A DNA stretch of 64,000 bases from Pseudoxanthomonas spadix. Lineage in GTDB: Bacteria; Pseudomonadota; Gammaproteobacteria; Xanthomonadales; Xanthomonadaceae. The translations under genes were made by a program, and so were the position numbers. Under the pieces are notes generated by a model, which was not told the DNA's origin, did no database searches, and saw only the letters and a program-made list of their open reading frames with translations. Shown here piece after piece: positions 26,697 to 36,486 of the stretch (its first letter is position 1; every line of letters starts with the position of its first letter). Location: contig NZ_RDQN01000001.1 of NCBI RefSeq assembly GCF_003703395.1, positions 434,001-498,000 on the forward strand, written 5' to 3'.

Positions 26697-27674
26697 TCAT
26701 CTGAAGGAGGTCAGATCCGGTTCCGCCTGCCACTGCGGCAACACCGGCCCCAGCAGCTCCGCCAGGGCCTCGCCATCCGCGGCGCTCAGGCGCCATTGGC
26801 CGGCATTGACGTTGGCTTCGATCTGCGCCGGGTTCATGGTGCCGGCGATCACGCTGCTGACGGCCGGCTGCGACAACAGCCAGGCGAAAGCCAGTTCCAG
26901 GAGGCTGTGTCCGCGGATGGCGGCGAACTCGGCCAGCGCAGCCAACAGGCGTTCGTTTTGCGGGGTGCGCAGACGCGTGACGGTCGGACTGCCGGCGGCC
27001 CCGCGGGTGCCGGCCGGGGCAGCCGCGCCGGGGCGGTATTTACCGCTGAGTAGCCCGGCGGCGAGCGGGAAGTACGGCAGGAAGCCAATGCCTTTTTCCA
27101 TGCAAAACGGCAGTAATTCCAGCTGCGCCCCGCGCACCAGGAGACTGTACTGGTGCTGAGCGGTGGCAAACGCCGGCACGCCCAGGCGCGCTGCCTCGCC
27201 GAGCGCCTCGGCATGGCGCCAGGCAGCGTAGTTGCATTGCCCGATGTGGCGCACCTTTCCCTCGCGCACCAGTGGGGCGAAGGCTTCCAGGATCTCCTGC
27301 GCTGCGACGTGAGGAAATGGGAAGTGCAGCTGCAACAGGTCCAGGTAATCGGTATCCAGACGTCGCAAACTGATTTCGCATTGGCTGCGGATGACCGCGC
27401 TGACCGACTCGCCCGGGGCCATGTTCCACAGATGGCACTTGCTCGCCAGAACCACTTCACCGCGCCGGCCGGCAAGGGCCTTGCCCAGGAATTCCTCGCT
27501 GCGGCCGTCGTTGTAGATATGGGCGGTGTCGATGAAGTTCACACCCAGCGCCAAGGCGTGATGCACAGTTGTGATGCTCGATGGCAGGTCCTGACGGGGT
27601 GGGCCGAACACGTTGCCGCCCAGTCCGACGGCCGAGACCTCAAGGCCCGTGTTGCCAAGTTGCCGATATTCCAT
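26697..27674 (-). CDS. Aldo/keto reductase
   Basis: A 325-residue NADPH-dependent aldo/keto reductase of the Tas/YhdN-like type, soluble. The catalytic tetrad is visible: Asp49, Tyr54 (DTAHIYNDG), Lys79 (LASKCHL) and His117 (LQLHFPF). GGAGAC lies just upstream of the ATG (27674). It is flanked by IS debris on both sides and is transcribed opposite to cluster A, so its link to either catabolic cluster is uncertain; reducing an aldehyde or ketone intermediate is possible. Confidence 0.85.
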   Translation of the reverse strand: MEYRQLGNTGLEVSAVGLGGNVFGPPRQDLPSSITTVHHALALGVNFIDTAHIYNDGRSEEFLGKALAGRRGEVVLASKCHLWNMAPGESVSAVIRSQCEISLRRLDTDYLDLLQLHFPFPHVAAQEILEAFAPLVREGKVRHIGQCNYAAWRHAEALGEAARLGVPAFATAQHQYSLLVRGAQLELLPFCMEKGIGFLPYFPLAAGLLSGKYRPGAAAPAGTRGAAGSPTVTRLRTPQNERLLAALAEFAAIRGHSLLELAFAWLLSQPAVSSVIAGTMNPAQIEANVNAGQWRLSAADGEALAELLGPVLPQWQAEPDLTSFR

Positions 27675-28014
27675 GTTGCGGTCTCCTCAATAAACAAGGG
27701 CCGGGTGCCGCATGGGTGCCGAAAGTCGCGCCCTGTACTCGCGGTTCCGCACCGAAACGGCAGGCAAAAGGCGTGTGCTGGACCATGCCTCAATTGAAGG
27801 CGGCGGCTCGGCAGCAATGCCATCAGGCGCCCGCTGCTGCCTAATAATGGCATGCGCAGACTGGCGGCAGCAACTAATAAAAGGGACGTGGCTAAGAATC
27901 GTCTGATTAACCTGAAGTTTCCAATCCTACCGAGCAAGGTTCTCATGTGATTCAAGCGGTCGGCTTGAAATCATGGTTCGGCTGACTGGCTACAGGTGCA
28001 GGTGTTGGATCAGT
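27675..28014. other. Intergenic stretch between aldo/keto reductase and IS remnant
   Basis: About 340 bases with no supported gene. It must hold the promoter of the - strand aldo/keto reductase and the decayed end of the IS1634-like element. TTAATCAGACG/TAAAAGGG segments are AT-rich relative to surroundings, but I cannot define an element end. Confidence 0.4.
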
Positions 28015-28880
28015 TCAAGCGCGCTGTTGTTTGGAATTTGGCAAGGTGGTGACCTGGAAGGCCGCCGGATTCTGATTCACCACGGGCGCCCGGCAGGTGT
28101 TGCGCACGATGGCCGAGAGTTCGGCGAGCAAGGTGGCAAAGCTGTGCGCGGGGGAGCCGTCGTTGAGCGTGTGCACGGCCGCTTTTTGGCCTTGGCGGCG
28201 TCGGAGCGGGTGGCGCGTGCCACCGGATCGCGGATCTGCTTGGCCGCTTGATCTTCATCGGCAAGCAGCAGCTCCCGCCAGGTTTCGCGCAGATGCCACT
28301 CGACGTAATAGGCGAGCATGCACAGGAAGATATGGGCGCGCACGAGATCGGCCAGACGATGATGGATGGGGCCCACTTTCAGATCGATGGTTTTCATCGT
28401 GCGAAAGACGCGCTCGACATTCGCCAGGGACTTGTAGTGACGCACACAATCGGCGCTGTCGATCTCCGTCGTCGGCACGGACGTGCGAACGATGTAGATG
28501 CCGTCCAGCACCGCTTCGCTGGCGATGCTGTCGAAAGCAGCAAGCATCATCGCCGATGTCGAGCGTGAAGTGCTTGGCGACCTTGTACTGGTTGACGACT
28601 TTGCCAACGCGCACGCCGATCTTGTCTTCGCCCACAAGCCGTCCGGCTTCCACCATCGCCTGGACCTTCGCCAGGTTCTTCTCGGTGGCTTGCAGCAGCG
28701 CTTCGCGCTTGTGCGCACGCATTTTGGCCAGCTGTGAATTGCGGCAGGCGATCAGGCGCTCGCCCGGATAGTCGGGATGGGCAAACTCAAACAGGTTGCG
28801 CTCGTCGAACAGCCCCAGCTGCAACTGGCCCTGTTCGATCAGCGAGCAGATCGCGTTACTCTTGAGGGCCGTGGCCACAG
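28015..28880 (-). pseudogene. IS1634-like transposase remnant (5'-truncated, frameshifted)
   Basis: Read on the - strand, the C-terminal part of an IS1634-type DDE transposase is recognisable in three frames: ICSLIEQGQLQLGLFDERN to about 28550, then YKSLANVERVFRTMKTIDL and LVRAHIFLCMLAYYVEWHLRE around 28450-28270, then SPAHSFATLLAELS ending at a stop at 28015. At least two frameshifts are present and the N-terminal half is missing, cut at the junction with an IS630 fragment near 28885. Confidence 0.75.
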
Positions 28881-28884
28881 CCGA

Positions 28885-29415
28885 GCGCCGCTGCCCATGA
28901 CCTCGTACAGCGCGGCCAAGCACGACTATGAGTACACGCGAAACGGTACGACCAACCTGTTCGTCGCTGTCGAGCCCAAGGCGGGAAAGCGAATCGTCAG
29001 CGTCACCGACCATCGCGGCAAGGCCGACTTCGTCGCCTTCATCCAAGAGCTGCTTGTCGGCGCGTATTCCAAGGCGCGTCGGGTGCATCTGGTCCTGGAC
29101 AACCTGAACACCCACTTCAAGAAATGCTTCGACGATGTGCTGGGTGAACCTGCCGCTGCCAAACTCCTGCGCCGGGTGGAGTTCCACCACACGCCCAAGC
29201 ACGCGAGTTGGCTGAACATGGCCGAGATCGAGATCGGCATCCTCAGCCGTCAATGCCTGGATCGACGCGTGGCCAGCCAACAGGTACTGCGCCGAGAAGT
29301 CGATGCTTGGCAACAGGTGCGCAACGCCCAGCAGCGAACCATCGAATGGAAGTTCACTCGGCAGGATGCAGATCAGAAGCTCGGTCGGCATTACGTTTCG
29401 AAACTTTCGTGTTGA
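28885..29415 (+). pseudogene. IS630-family transposase remnant (5'-truncated)
   Basis: The + strand encodes the C-terminal half of an IS630-type DDE transposase: DYEYTRNGTTNLFVAVEP, VHLVLDNLNTHF (second catalytic Asp), FHHTPKHASWLNMAEIEIG (catalytic Glu) and QCLDRR. The N-terminal helix-turn-helix half and the first catalytic Asp are absent. Its stop at 29413-29415 lies 5 bases from the 3' end of the MarR gene. Confidence 0.82.
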
Positions 29416-29419
29416 TGTA

Positions 29420-29899
29420 CTAGTCCTCCGGCTGATCCGGCGACCGGCGGCCGAGAGAAACCTTGGCCAGGTCCAGGTGCAACTTGTTGAGGAAATGCAG
29501 CAGGGCAACGCTGTCATCGAAACTGAAGCCTCGCAACGCCTGCTGGTAGAACTGGTAGATCCGCTCCTGCAGCGACTCCCAGAACGCCTTGCCACTGGCC
29601 GTCAGTTGCACCAGGCGCGCGCGCCCATCATCCGGGTGCGGCACGCGCAGGACATGGTTGTCGCGCTCCATGCGCTTGAGCACCCCGTCCAGGCTCTGCC
29701 GGCTGACCACCAGATACTCGGTCAACTGGTTGAACGAGATTCCGTCCTCGTAACCCTCGCGCGACAACGCGCCGAGCACCGCCCACTGCACGGTGCTGAT
29801 GCCCATCTCGTTCTGAACCTGTCGTTGCAGGATATTGCCCGTCTGGAACAGCCTGAAGAACAGGCGGTTGGATACGCCCTTGCTTTCGTCGCCGGTCAT
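29420..29899 (-). CDS. MarR family regulator, probable repressor of the cyclohexanecarboxylate genes
   Basis: A 159-residue winged-helix repressor: STVQWAVLGALSREG, recognition helix region NQLTEYLVVSRQSLDGVLKRME, and wing VPHPDDGRARLVQLTASG. It is the last gene of the aliA-badH-badI-aliB strand. In Rhodopseudomonas palustris the MarR protein BadR represses the cyclohexanecarboxylate genes, so I infer the same job here with a CoA-thioester effector. Palindromes in the aliA/badK divergent region are candidate operators. Its TAG stop sits in a CTAG adjoining an IS630 fragment, so the last residues may have been altered by insertion. Confidence 0.85.
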   Translation of the reverse strand: MTGDESKGVSNRLFFRLFQTGNILQRQVQNEMGISTVQWAVLGALSREGYEDGISFNQLTEYLVVSRQSLDGVLKRMERDNHVLRVPHPDDGRARLVQLTASGKAFWESLQERIYQFYQQALRGFSFDDSVALLHFLNKLHLDLAKVSLGRRSPDQPED

Positions 29900-29967
29900 T
29901 GTGGTTCCTGTCGATCCGGTGGGCGCTTGAGGTGGCGACGCCCTGCTTTTCCGGAGCAGGCGAGGCG

Positions 29968-31107
29968 TCAGCTGGGAACGAACTCCCTGGCGATGATATT
30001 TTTCATGATCTGTGCGGTGCCGTCACCGATTTGCAGGCCAAGGACATCGCGCAGGCGCTGTGCGAATGGCAGGTCCTCGCCGTAGCCGGTATGTCCATGG
30101 GCAAGCAGGCATTGGGTGACGACGTCGAAGGCCAGCTTGGGTCCCCACCACTTGTTCATCGCCGCTTCGGCATTGTGGGGCAACTTGTTGTCCTTCAGCC
30201 ACAGCGCGTGGTAGCACTGCAGGCGGGCGGCGTGCACGTAGGTCTGCAGTTCGGCCAACGGATGGGTCAGGCCCTGGAAGGCTGAGAGGTTCTGGCCGAA
30301 GGCCTGGCGCTCGGTCAGCCATTTCCAGGTTTCGTCCAGGGACTGCTGGGCCAGTGCCAGGCACTGCAGGCCAATCAGCGCGCGACTATAGTCGAACCCC
30401 TGCATGACCTGCTTGAACCCCTTGCCTTCCTCGCCGAGGCGGTGGCCGAGTGGCACTTCAACGTTGTCGAAAAAGATCGAGCCGCGGCCGATGGCGCGTT
30501 CGCCGGCATCCTCGAAGCGGCTGGTGCTGATGCCCGCCGAGTCCATCGGCACAAGAAAGGCGCTGATGCCGCCGGCGCGCTGCTCCTGGGTGCCGGTACG
30601 GGCAAAGACCACCGCCACGTCGGCCTGGTCGGCCATGGAGATCGAAGTCTTCTCGCCGTTGAGCAGGTAGGCCTGGCCCTTGCGTTCGGCCTTCAGGCGC
30701 AGGCTGGCGGCGTCTGAACCACCGCCGGGTTCGGTCAGGGCGATGCAGATGATCTTCTGCCCGGCGGTGATCGCGCCCAGCCACTGCCTGGCCAGTTCCG
30801 GGGCGGCGTGCTGGGCGATGATCTGGCCGTTGAGCGAGGCCAGCAGGGGGATATAGCCGACGTTGAAGTCACCCCTGGAAATTTCCTCGACGATGATGCC
30901 GGCGGTCACGCAGTCCAGGCCGCTGCCGCCGAACGCTTCCGGCAGCTCGCCGCCGAGCAGGCCCATCTGGCCCATTTGCCGGATCACCGAGCGCTCGATG
31001 CGGCCGTCGCGGTCGCGCTGGCGATAGCCGGGGGCGAGTACGTCGGCGCTGAAGCGGGCGACGCTGTCGCGGATCGCCCGCTGTTGTTCGTTGAATGCGA
31101 AATCCAT
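29968..31107 (-). CDS. aliB: Cyclohexanecarboxyl-CoA dehydrogenase AliB
   Basis: A 379-residue acyl-CoA dehydrogenase that would convert cyclohexanecarboxyl-CoA to cyclohex-1-enecarboxyl-CoA, passing electrons to ETF. Family marks: MDFAFNEQQRAIRDSVARF start, ICIALTEPGGGSDAASL (FAD/substrate loop), and QIGDGTAQIMKNIIAREF at the C-terminus. The assignment to AliB rather than a fatty acyl-CoA dehydrogenase rests on its position between marR and badI and on overall resemblance to AliB proteins. Spacing to badI is 62 bases. Confidence 0.88.
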   Translation of the reverse strand: MDFAFNEQQRAIRDSVARFSADVLAPGYRQRDRDGRIERSVIRQMGQMGLLGGELPEAFGGSGLDCVTAGIIVEEISRGDFNVGYIPLLASLNGQIIAQHAAPELARQWLGAITAGQKIICIALTEPGGGSDAASLRLKAERKGQAYLLNGEKTSISMADQADVAVVFARTGTQEQRAGGISAFLVPMDSAGISTSRFEDAGERAIGRGSIFFDNVEVPLGHRLGEEGKGFKQVMQGFDYSRALIGLQCLALAQQSLDETWKWLTERQAFGQNLSAFQGLTHPLAELQTYVHAARLQCYHALWLKDNKLPHNAEAAMNKWWGPKLAFDVVTQCLLAHGHTGYGEDLPFAQRLRDVLGLQIGDGTAQIMKNIIAREFVPS

Positions 31108-31169
31108 GTGTGTCTGGACGCCTCGTATGGGGATCGAGCCGACGCCCTACCGGGTCGCCGGCAACGCGA

Positions 31170-31952
31170 TCACTTGTAGAACTTGCGGAACTGCGGCTTG
31201 CGCTTTTCCCTGAACGCGGCCACGCCTTCCCTGGATTCCTCCGTGTCGTAGTACAGGCTCAGCGCCTGCATGCCGAGCCCGCCGATACCGGCGATGTTCT
31301 CGCTGTCGGCGTTGAACGAGCGCTTGGCGATGGACAATGCGGTCGGGCTCTTTTCCAGGATCTCCTCGCACCACTTGTGCACTTCGGCATCCAGTTCCTC
31401 GTGCGCCACCACGGCATTGACCAGGCCCCATTCCAGTGCCTGCTGGGCCGTGTATTTGCGGCACAGGTACCAGATCTCCCGGGCACGTTTCTCGCCGATC
31501 ACGCGCGACAGGTAGGCAGTGCCGAAGCCCGGATCGACCGAGCCGACTTTCGGCCCGACCTGGCCGAAGATGGCCTTGTCCGAAGCGATGGACAGGTCGC
31601 ACACCACATGCAGCACGTGGCCGCCGCCGATGGCAAACCCGTTGACCCGGGCGATCACCGGCTTGGGTACTTCGCGGATCAGGCGCTGCAGCTCTTCCAC
31701 CGGCAGGCCGATCAGGCCGCGGCCGTCGTACTGGCCCTCGTGGGTGCTTTGGTCACCGCCGGTGCAGAACGCCTTGTCGCCGGCACCGGTGAGCACGATG
31801 ACGCCGATCTCCCTGTTCCAGCCGGCGCGGTTGAAGGCGTCCAGCAGCTCCGTGCAGGTCTTTCCGCGGAAGGCGTTGTAGCGCTCGGGGCGATTGATGG
31901 TGATGGTGGCGACGCCGTCTTTTTCCGCGTAGAGGATGTCTTCGTAATGCAT
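31170..31952 (-). CDS. badI: 2-ketocyclohexanecarboxyl-CoA hydrolase BadI
   Basis: BadI hydrolyses the ring of 2-ketocyclohexanecarboxyl-CoA to pimeloyl-CoA. It is a crotonase-fold enzyme related to MenB. The 260-residue length equals that of known BadI, and the match is strong by eye: NAFRGKTC, AFCTGGDQSTHEG, YDGRGLIGLP, GQVGPKVGSVDPGFGTA and REGVAAFREKRKP. I use ATG 31952 (GGAGAG upstream); an in-frame start 10 codons earlier is less likely. This is one of the most secure functional calls of cluster B. Confidence 0.93.
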   Translation of the reverse strand: MHYEDILYAEKDGVATITINRPERYNAFRGKTCTELLDAFNRAGWNREIGVIVLTGAGDKAFCTGGDQSTHEGQYDGRGLIGLPVEELQRLIREVPKPVIARVNGFAIGGGHVLHVVCDLSIASDKAIFGQVGPKVGSVDPGFGTAYLSRVIGEKRAREIWYLCRKYTAQQALEWGLVNAVVAHEELDAEVHKWCEEILEKSPTALSIAKRSFNADSENIAGIGGLGMQALSLYYDTEESREGVAAFREKRKPQFRKFYK

Positions 31953-31988
31953 GTGGGTCTCTCCTGAAATTCTGGCAAGCACGGACTG

Positions 31989-32756
31989 TCAGCCGGCCAT
32001 GGTCAGCCCGCCGGACACGCTGATGACCTGTCCGGTGATGTAGTTGGCGTCGTCGCTGGCGAGCAGGGTGATGATCCCGGGGAAGTCCTCCGGCTGGCCG
32101 AGGCGGCGCATCGGCACCGCGTTCCTGAAGGCCTCCAACAGCTTTTCCGGGTTACTGGAGGTGTCCACCACGTTCTTCAGCAGGGCGGTGTGGGTCGGGC
32201 CGGGGCAGACCACGTTGACGTTGACGCCCTTGGTCGCCAGTTCGCGCGCCAGGGTCTTCGACAGGCCGACCAGGCCGGCCTTGCAGGCTGCGTACACGGC
32301 TTCGCCGGACGAGCCGACGCGGGCCGCGTCGGAGGCGACGTTGACCACCTTGCCGCCACCGGTGGCGAGCATCTTCGGCAAGACCACGTGGTGCATGTTG
32401 AGCGCGCCGGTGAGGTTGATGGCGATCAGCGGTTGCCAGGTCTGCGGCTCGGTCTTGAGGAACGGCATGAACTGGTCGAAGCCGGCATTGTTGACCAGGA
32501 CGGTGGGCACGCCGAGCTGGCTTTCGATGGCCTCCACGGTGGCGACGATGGCGTCGTAGTCGGTGATGTCAGTGGCATAGGCCCTGGCCGTGCCGCCGGC
32601 CTGGGTGATCAGCTCGGCCGTGCTCTGCGCCGCCGTTGCGTCGCGGTCGAGCACGGCCACCAGGCTGCCTTCTTCGGCAAAGCGCAGGCAGACCGCGCGG
32701 CCAATGCCGCCGCCGCCGCCGGTGATGATCACGGTTTTTCCGCTTAGACCTTTCAT
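31989..32756 (-). CDS. badH: 2-hydroxycyclohexanecarboxyl-CoA dehydrogenase BadH
   Basis: A 255-residue SDR that oxidises 2-hydroxycyclohexanecarboxyl-CoA to the 2-keto compound with NAD. NAD motif TGGGGGIG (12-19), catalytic Ser142, Tyr155 and Lys159 (SDAARVGSSGEAVYAACK). The C-terminal VISVSGGLTM and KTEP...LIAINLTGALNMHH closely resemble R. palustris BadH, also 255 residues. I use ATG 32756; the open frame upstream has no supporting ribosome site. It lies between aliA and badI in the order expected for this pathway. Confidence 0.93.
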   Translation of the reverse strand: MKGLSGKTVIITGGGGGIGRAVCLRFAEEGSLVAVLDRDATAAQSTAELITQAGGTARAYATDITDYDAIVATVEAIESQLGVPTVLVNNAGFDQFMPFLKTEPQTWQPLIAINLTGALNMHHVVLPKMLATGGGKVVNVASDAARVGSSGEAVYAACKAGLVGLSKTLARELATKGVNVNVVCPGPTHTALLKNVVDTSSNPEKLLEAFRNAVPMRRLGQPEDFPGIITLLASDDANYITGQVISVSGGLTMAG

Positions 32757-32802
32757 GCAGCAATCCTTTTGTCTTTGGTGCGGTAACGGGTGCAGGACGC
32801 GC

Positions 32803-34473
32803 TCAGCGCCTGTTTCCATCGATGCGCACGCCCTTGGCCTGTTCCCGAAGCTTGAATTTCTGGATCTTTCCCGACGGCGTGCGCGGCAGGTCGGGCAGCA
32901 CTTCCAGGTATTCGGGGAGATAGGCCTTGGTCAGGCGTTGTTCCAGCAGGAAGGCCACTGCGTCCTCCAGGCTCAGCTGCGAGTAGCCATCCTGCAGGGT
33001 GACGTAGGCGCAGACGCGCTCGCCCAGGCGTTCGTCCGGGCAGCCAACCAGGGCCACCGAGGAGATTGCCGGATGCTTGTAGAGCAGATTCTCGATCTCC
33101 ACCACCGGCACGTTCTCGCCGCCCCGGATCACCACGTCCTTGGTGCGCCCGGTGATGCGGATATAGCCCTCGGCATCCATCCGTGCCAGGTCGCCGGTGG
33201 CGAACCAGCCGTGTTCGTCGACGCCATAGAGCTCCGGGCGCTTGAGGTAGCCGACGAACAGGCTGCCGCCGCGCACCATCAGGTTGCCCTCGGCGCCGCT
33301 GGGCACCACTTGGCCCTCATCGTCGATCACCTGCACTTCCATGTAAGGCAGGGCCAGGCCGTCGCTGTGGATGGCGCGTTCGGGGTCGTCCTCGGGGCGG
33401 GTGGTGGTCACCGCGCCGTTTTCGGTCATGCCCCAGGCGGAAATGATCTGCGCGTTCATCGCTGCGCCGGCGCGCTCCACCAGGGCTCCGGGGATCGGTG
33501 CACCGGCCGAGGCGAAGATGCGCAGCGAGGCCAGCTCTTCGCGGTGCTTGGGGGCTACTTCGAGCAGATCGGCGAGAAACGGGGTGGAGGCCTTGGTGAA
33601 GGTCGGCTTCTCCGCCGCGGCGATCCTGACCGCGGACAGCGGATCCCAGACATCCTGCAGGACCGCGGTGGTCTGCAGGTAGATCGGCATCATCAGTCCG
33701 TAGAGGAAACCGGTCTGGTGGGCCATCGGCGAGGCCATCAAGATGATGTCCTCACCATCCAGATGCAGGCGCTCGGCATAGGCGCGAACGTTACTGAACA
33801 AGGTGTTGGAGGTGTGCAGCACGCCCTTCGGCTCGCCGCTGGTGCCGGAGGTATAGAGCAGCTGCACCACCTCGTCACCGTGCGGACGGCGCTCGGCGAA
33901 CAGTGCGCGTGTGTCCACGCGCGCTTCCCAGGGCTGCTCCAGCAAGACGTTCCCGAAATCGTCGTCGCCTTCGCCGCCGATCACCAGGGTGTGCTGCAGC
34001 TCGGGAAGCTCGCCACGCAGCCCTTGAATCATGGCCGCATAGTCGAAGCCGCGGAACACCTTGGGAACGACCAGCACGCGGCTCTGCGCATGACCGAGCA
34101 TGATGCCCAGCTCGTGCTCGCGGAAGATCGGCATCAGCGGGTTGAGGATCGCGCCGATGCGCACGCAGGCCAGATGCAGGGCGGTCATCTGCCACCAGTT
34201 GGGCAACTGGCAGGACACCACGTCGGACTTTTCCACGCCAAGGCCGGCAAGGCCGGCGGCCATGCGGGTGACGATGCGGTCGAGTTCGCGGTAGCTCAGG
34301 GCGGTGCAGGTGTCTTGGCCGACGTTGTAGGCGATCAGGGCCTTGCGATCAGGCGTGGAAGCCACCGCCGTGTCCAGATAGTCTGTAATGATCTTGTCGT
34401 TCCAGGCGCCAATTTCAAGCATGGCGGACCGACGCGCGGAAGGGATGTTCGTCTTGATCTTCATGTTCAACAC
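32803..34473 (-). CDS. aliA: Cyclohexanecarboxylate-CoA ligase AliA
   Basis: An acyl-CoA ligase of the ANL superfamily, 556 residues, activating cyclohexanecarboxylate with ATP and CoA. P-loop-like motif [11 protein letters not shown], adenylate motif [19 protein letters not shown], and the C-terminal Lys in [10 protein letters not shown] are all present. The N-terminus ([16 protein letters not shown]) resembles AliA-type enzymes. The start may be ATG 34473 or the ATG three codons later (34464). It is the first gene of the - strand operon; part of a palindrome (34467-34487) overlaps its start codon, which would suit repression. Confidence 0.9.
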   Translation of the reverse strand: MLNMKIKTNIPSARRSAMLEIGAWNDKIITDYLDTAVASTPDRKALIAYNVGQDTCTALSYRELDRIVTRMAAGLAGLGVEKSDVVSCQLPNWWQMTALHLACVRIGAILNPLMPIFREHELGIMLGHAQSRVLVVPKVFRGFDYAAMIQGLRGELPELQHTLVIGGEGDDDFGNVLLEQPWEARVDTRALFAERRPHGDEVVQLLYTSGTSGEPKGVLHTSNTLFSNVRAYAERLHLDGEDIILMASPMAHQTGFLYGLMMPIYLQTTAVLQDVWDPLSAVRIAAAEKPTFTKASTPFLADLLEVAPKHREELASLRIFASAGAPIPGALVERAGAAMNAQIISAWGMTENGAVTTTRPEDDPERAIHSDGLALPYMEVQVIDDEGQVVPSGAEGNLMVRGGSLFVGYLKRPELYGVDEHGWFATGDLARMDAEGYIRITGRTKDVVIRGGENVPVVEIENLLYKHPAISSVALVGCPDERLGERVCAYVTLQDGYSQLSLEDAVAFLLEQRLTKAYLPEYLEVLPDLPRTPSGKIQKFKLREQAKGVRIDGNRR

Positions 34474-34487
34474 CGCTCAATGTTGAG
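34467..34487. promoter_or_regulatory. Candidate MarR/BadR operator at the aliA start
   Basis: CTCAATGTTGAG (34476-34487) has perfect 5-base arms around a 2-base centre, and a wider inverted repeat TCAACA/TGTTGA spans 34467-34486. It overlaps the aliA start codon in the divergent aliA/badK intergenic region. Confidence 0.5.
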
Positions 34488-34557
34488 TTTTTTCTGCTGG
34501 ACAGGCCAAGGCAGGCCCATTCGACGGCGCTGACAATACGCTCCCGGGGCTTTATGT

Positions 34558-34567
34558 CAACATGTTG
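34558..34567. promoter_or_regulatory. Second candidate operator in the aliA/badK divergent region
   Basis: CAACATGTTG is a perfect 10-base palindrome sharing the CAACA/TGTTG half-sites with the one at 34467-34487, about 80 bases away. Two related sites between divergent operons suit a single repressor controlling both. Confidence 0.5.
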
Positions 34568-34706
34568 TCTTTGTTGCGGGGCATGGATAGACTCGTCCCG
34601 GATCTCCGGCGTCGTTGAATCGGTCGGCCACAGCACTTGGCGCCGAGATGAAAACGCCGGATGCCGGATGCGCCGGGTGGCAGTCAGACAAGCAGTGGTG
34701 AATGGC

Positions 34707-35483
34707 ATGTCCTACAACAACATCCTCATTGAGCGGCACGAGCACGTGGCGCTGATCAGGCTCAACCGACCCGCCGTGCACAACGCCCTCAATGGCGCGC
34801 TGATGCGCGAGCTCGGTGATGCCTTGCGCCAGTTCGAGCGCGATAGCGAAATCCGTGCGCTGGTGATCACCGGCAACGACAAGGCCTTCGCCGCCGGTGC
34901 CGACATCGCCGAGTTGCAGTCTAAGAGTTTCTCCGATGTCTACCTGGAGGATTTCGTGACCGCTGACTGGGAAGAGGTCACGCGCTGCCGCAAGCCGGTG
35001 ATCGCGGCCGTGGCGGGACTGGCACTGGGAGGAGGCTGCGAGCTGGCGATGATGTGCGACATCGTGATCGCCGCCGAGAGCGCCCGTTTCGGCCAGCCGG
35101 AAGTCAAGATCGGAACCCTGCCGGGCGCCGGTGGCAGCCAGCGCCTGACCCGGGCGGTGGGCAAGGCCAAGGCCATGGACCTGTGCCTGAGCGGTCGCCT
35201 GATGGATGCCAGCGAAGCTGAACGCAGCAGCCTGGTCAGTCGCGTGGTGCCGGCTGCCAGCCTGCTCGACGAGGCGCTGCACCTGGCCAGGCAGATCGCC
35301 GCTTGTTCGGCCATGGCGGTGAAGCTGAACAAGGAAGCGGTCAACCGCGCCTTCGAGACCACCCTGGCCGAGGGCGTGCGTTTCGAGCGCCGCCTGCTGC
35401 ATGCCAGCTTTGCCAGCGAAGACCAGAAGGAAGGCATGCAGGCCTTCATGGAGAAGCGCCAGCCATCCTGGACGCATCGCTGA
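34707..35483 (+). CDS. badK: Enoyl-CoA hydratase, probable cyclohex-1-enecarboxyl-CoA hydratase BadK
   Basis: A 258-residue crotonase-fold hydratase (ATG 34707; the open frame upstream is shadow). Oxyanion segments [11 protein letters not shown] and [15 protein letters not shown], and the catalytic Glu of FGQPEVKIG, are in place. In the pathway a hydratase must convert cyclohex-1-enecarboxyl-CoA to the 2-hydroxy compound that BadH uses, and this first gene of the divergent operon, with the same length as BadK, is the best candidate. It could instead hydrate the 2-enoyl pimeloyl-CoA step. The ribosome site is weak. Confidence 0.78.
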   Translation: MSYNNILIERHEHVALIRLNRPAVHNALNGALMRELGDALRQFERDSEIRALVITGNDKAFAAGADIAELQSKSFSDVYLEDFVTADWEEVTRCRKPVIAAVAGLALGGGCELAMMCDIVIAAESARFGQPEVKIGTLPGAGGSQRLTRAVGKAKAMDLCLSGRLMDASEAERSSLVSRVVPAASLLDEALHLARQIAACSAMAVKLNKEAVNRAFETTLAEGVRFERRLLHASFASEDQKEGMQAFMEKRQPSWTHR

Positions 35484-35538
35484 GCCTGCCGTCAGGCGAA
35501 CATAGAACGCAGGCTTGAATGCCTGCAGGAGCAGTCGG

Positions 35539-36444
35539 ATGTCATCTCCCGTGCAGTTGTCCCGAGCCGGGGCCATTGCGCTCATTCGCGTCGACAATCC
35601 ACCGGTCAACGCGCTGGGCCAGGCGGTGCGCGCCGGTCTGCTGGAGGCCTTCAGCGCCGCAGAGGCGGACGCCGAGGTCAAGATCGTGATGCTGCTCTGC
35701 GCAGGCAGGACCTTCATCGCCGGGGCCGACATTCGTGAGTTCGGCAAGCCGCCCCAAGCCCCGATCCTGCCCGAGGTGACCCTGGCCATCGAGCGCTTCG
35801 ACAAGCCCTCACTGGCGGTGATCCACGGCTCGGCGCTGGGGGGTGGACTGGAGGTCGCCCTGGCCTGCCACTACCGCATCGCCCATCGCGACGCCCGGTT
35901 GGGCCTGCCCGAAGTCAAGCTCGGGCTGTTGCCGGGGGCCGGTGGCACCCAGCGTCTGCCACGCCTGGCGGGCGTGGCCGTAGCGCTGGACATGATCGTG
36001 GGTGGTGAGCCGATCAGCGCCGAGGAGGCCGAGCGCTACGGCATTGTCGACCAGGTGTTCGCCGGCGATGTGCTGGCCGCCGGCCTGGATTTCGCCGAAC
36101 GGTTGTTGCGTCAAGAGGCTGGCCCGCGCCGTACCGGCCAGGCCCGGATCCCGCCAAGCGTGGGCCATCGCGATGCCCAATTGCTCCAAGCCAAGCGTGA
36201 GCAAGTCAAACGCAACCAGCCCGATGCGTTCTCGCCGCCTCGCTGTATCGATGCCGTCCAGGCGGCAACCTTGTTGCCCTTGGCCCAGGGGCTTGAGCGC
36301 GAGCGTGCGCTGTTCCTCGAATGCATGGCGTCACCGCAGCGGGCGGCGCTGGTGGAGAAATTCTTCGCCGAACGGCAGGCGGCCAAGGCCGGTCGCCAGG
36401 TCGATGGCGCCGTCCGGCCCAAGGCCGGTTCCACGGAGCACTGA
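35539..36444 (+). CDS. Enoyl-CoA hydratase (hydratase half of a PimF/FadJ-like enzyme)
   Basis: A 301-residue crotonase-fold protein from ATG 35539 (AGGAG upstream). [32 protein letters not shown] and [18 protein letters not shown] are typical of the N-terminal half of multifunctional beta-oxidation proteins (PimF/FadJ). Here the gene stops after about 60 further helical residues instead of running into a dehydrogenase domain; a separate dehydrogenase gene is at 38956. The likely step is hydration of 2,3-didehydropimeloyl-CoA to 3-hydroxypimeloyl-CoA. Confidence 0.82.
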   Translation: MSSPVQLSRAGAIALIRVDNPPVNALGQAVRAGLLEAFSAAEADAEVKIVMLLCAGRTFIAGADIREFGKPPQAPILPEVTLAIERFDKPSLAVIHGSALGGGLEVALACHYRIAHRDARLGLPEVKLGLLPGAGGTQRLPRLAGVAVALDMIVGGEPISAEEAERYGIVDQVFAGDVLAAGLDFAERLLRQEAGPRRTGQARIPPSVGHRDAQLLQAKREQVKRNQPDAFSPPRCIDAVQAATLLPLAQGLERERALFLECMASPQRAALVEKFFAERQAAKAGRQVDGAVRPKAGSTEH

Positions 36445-36486
36445 AAGTGCCGCTTGCGCCTTTCCGCCTTGATCCAAGGACTTCCC

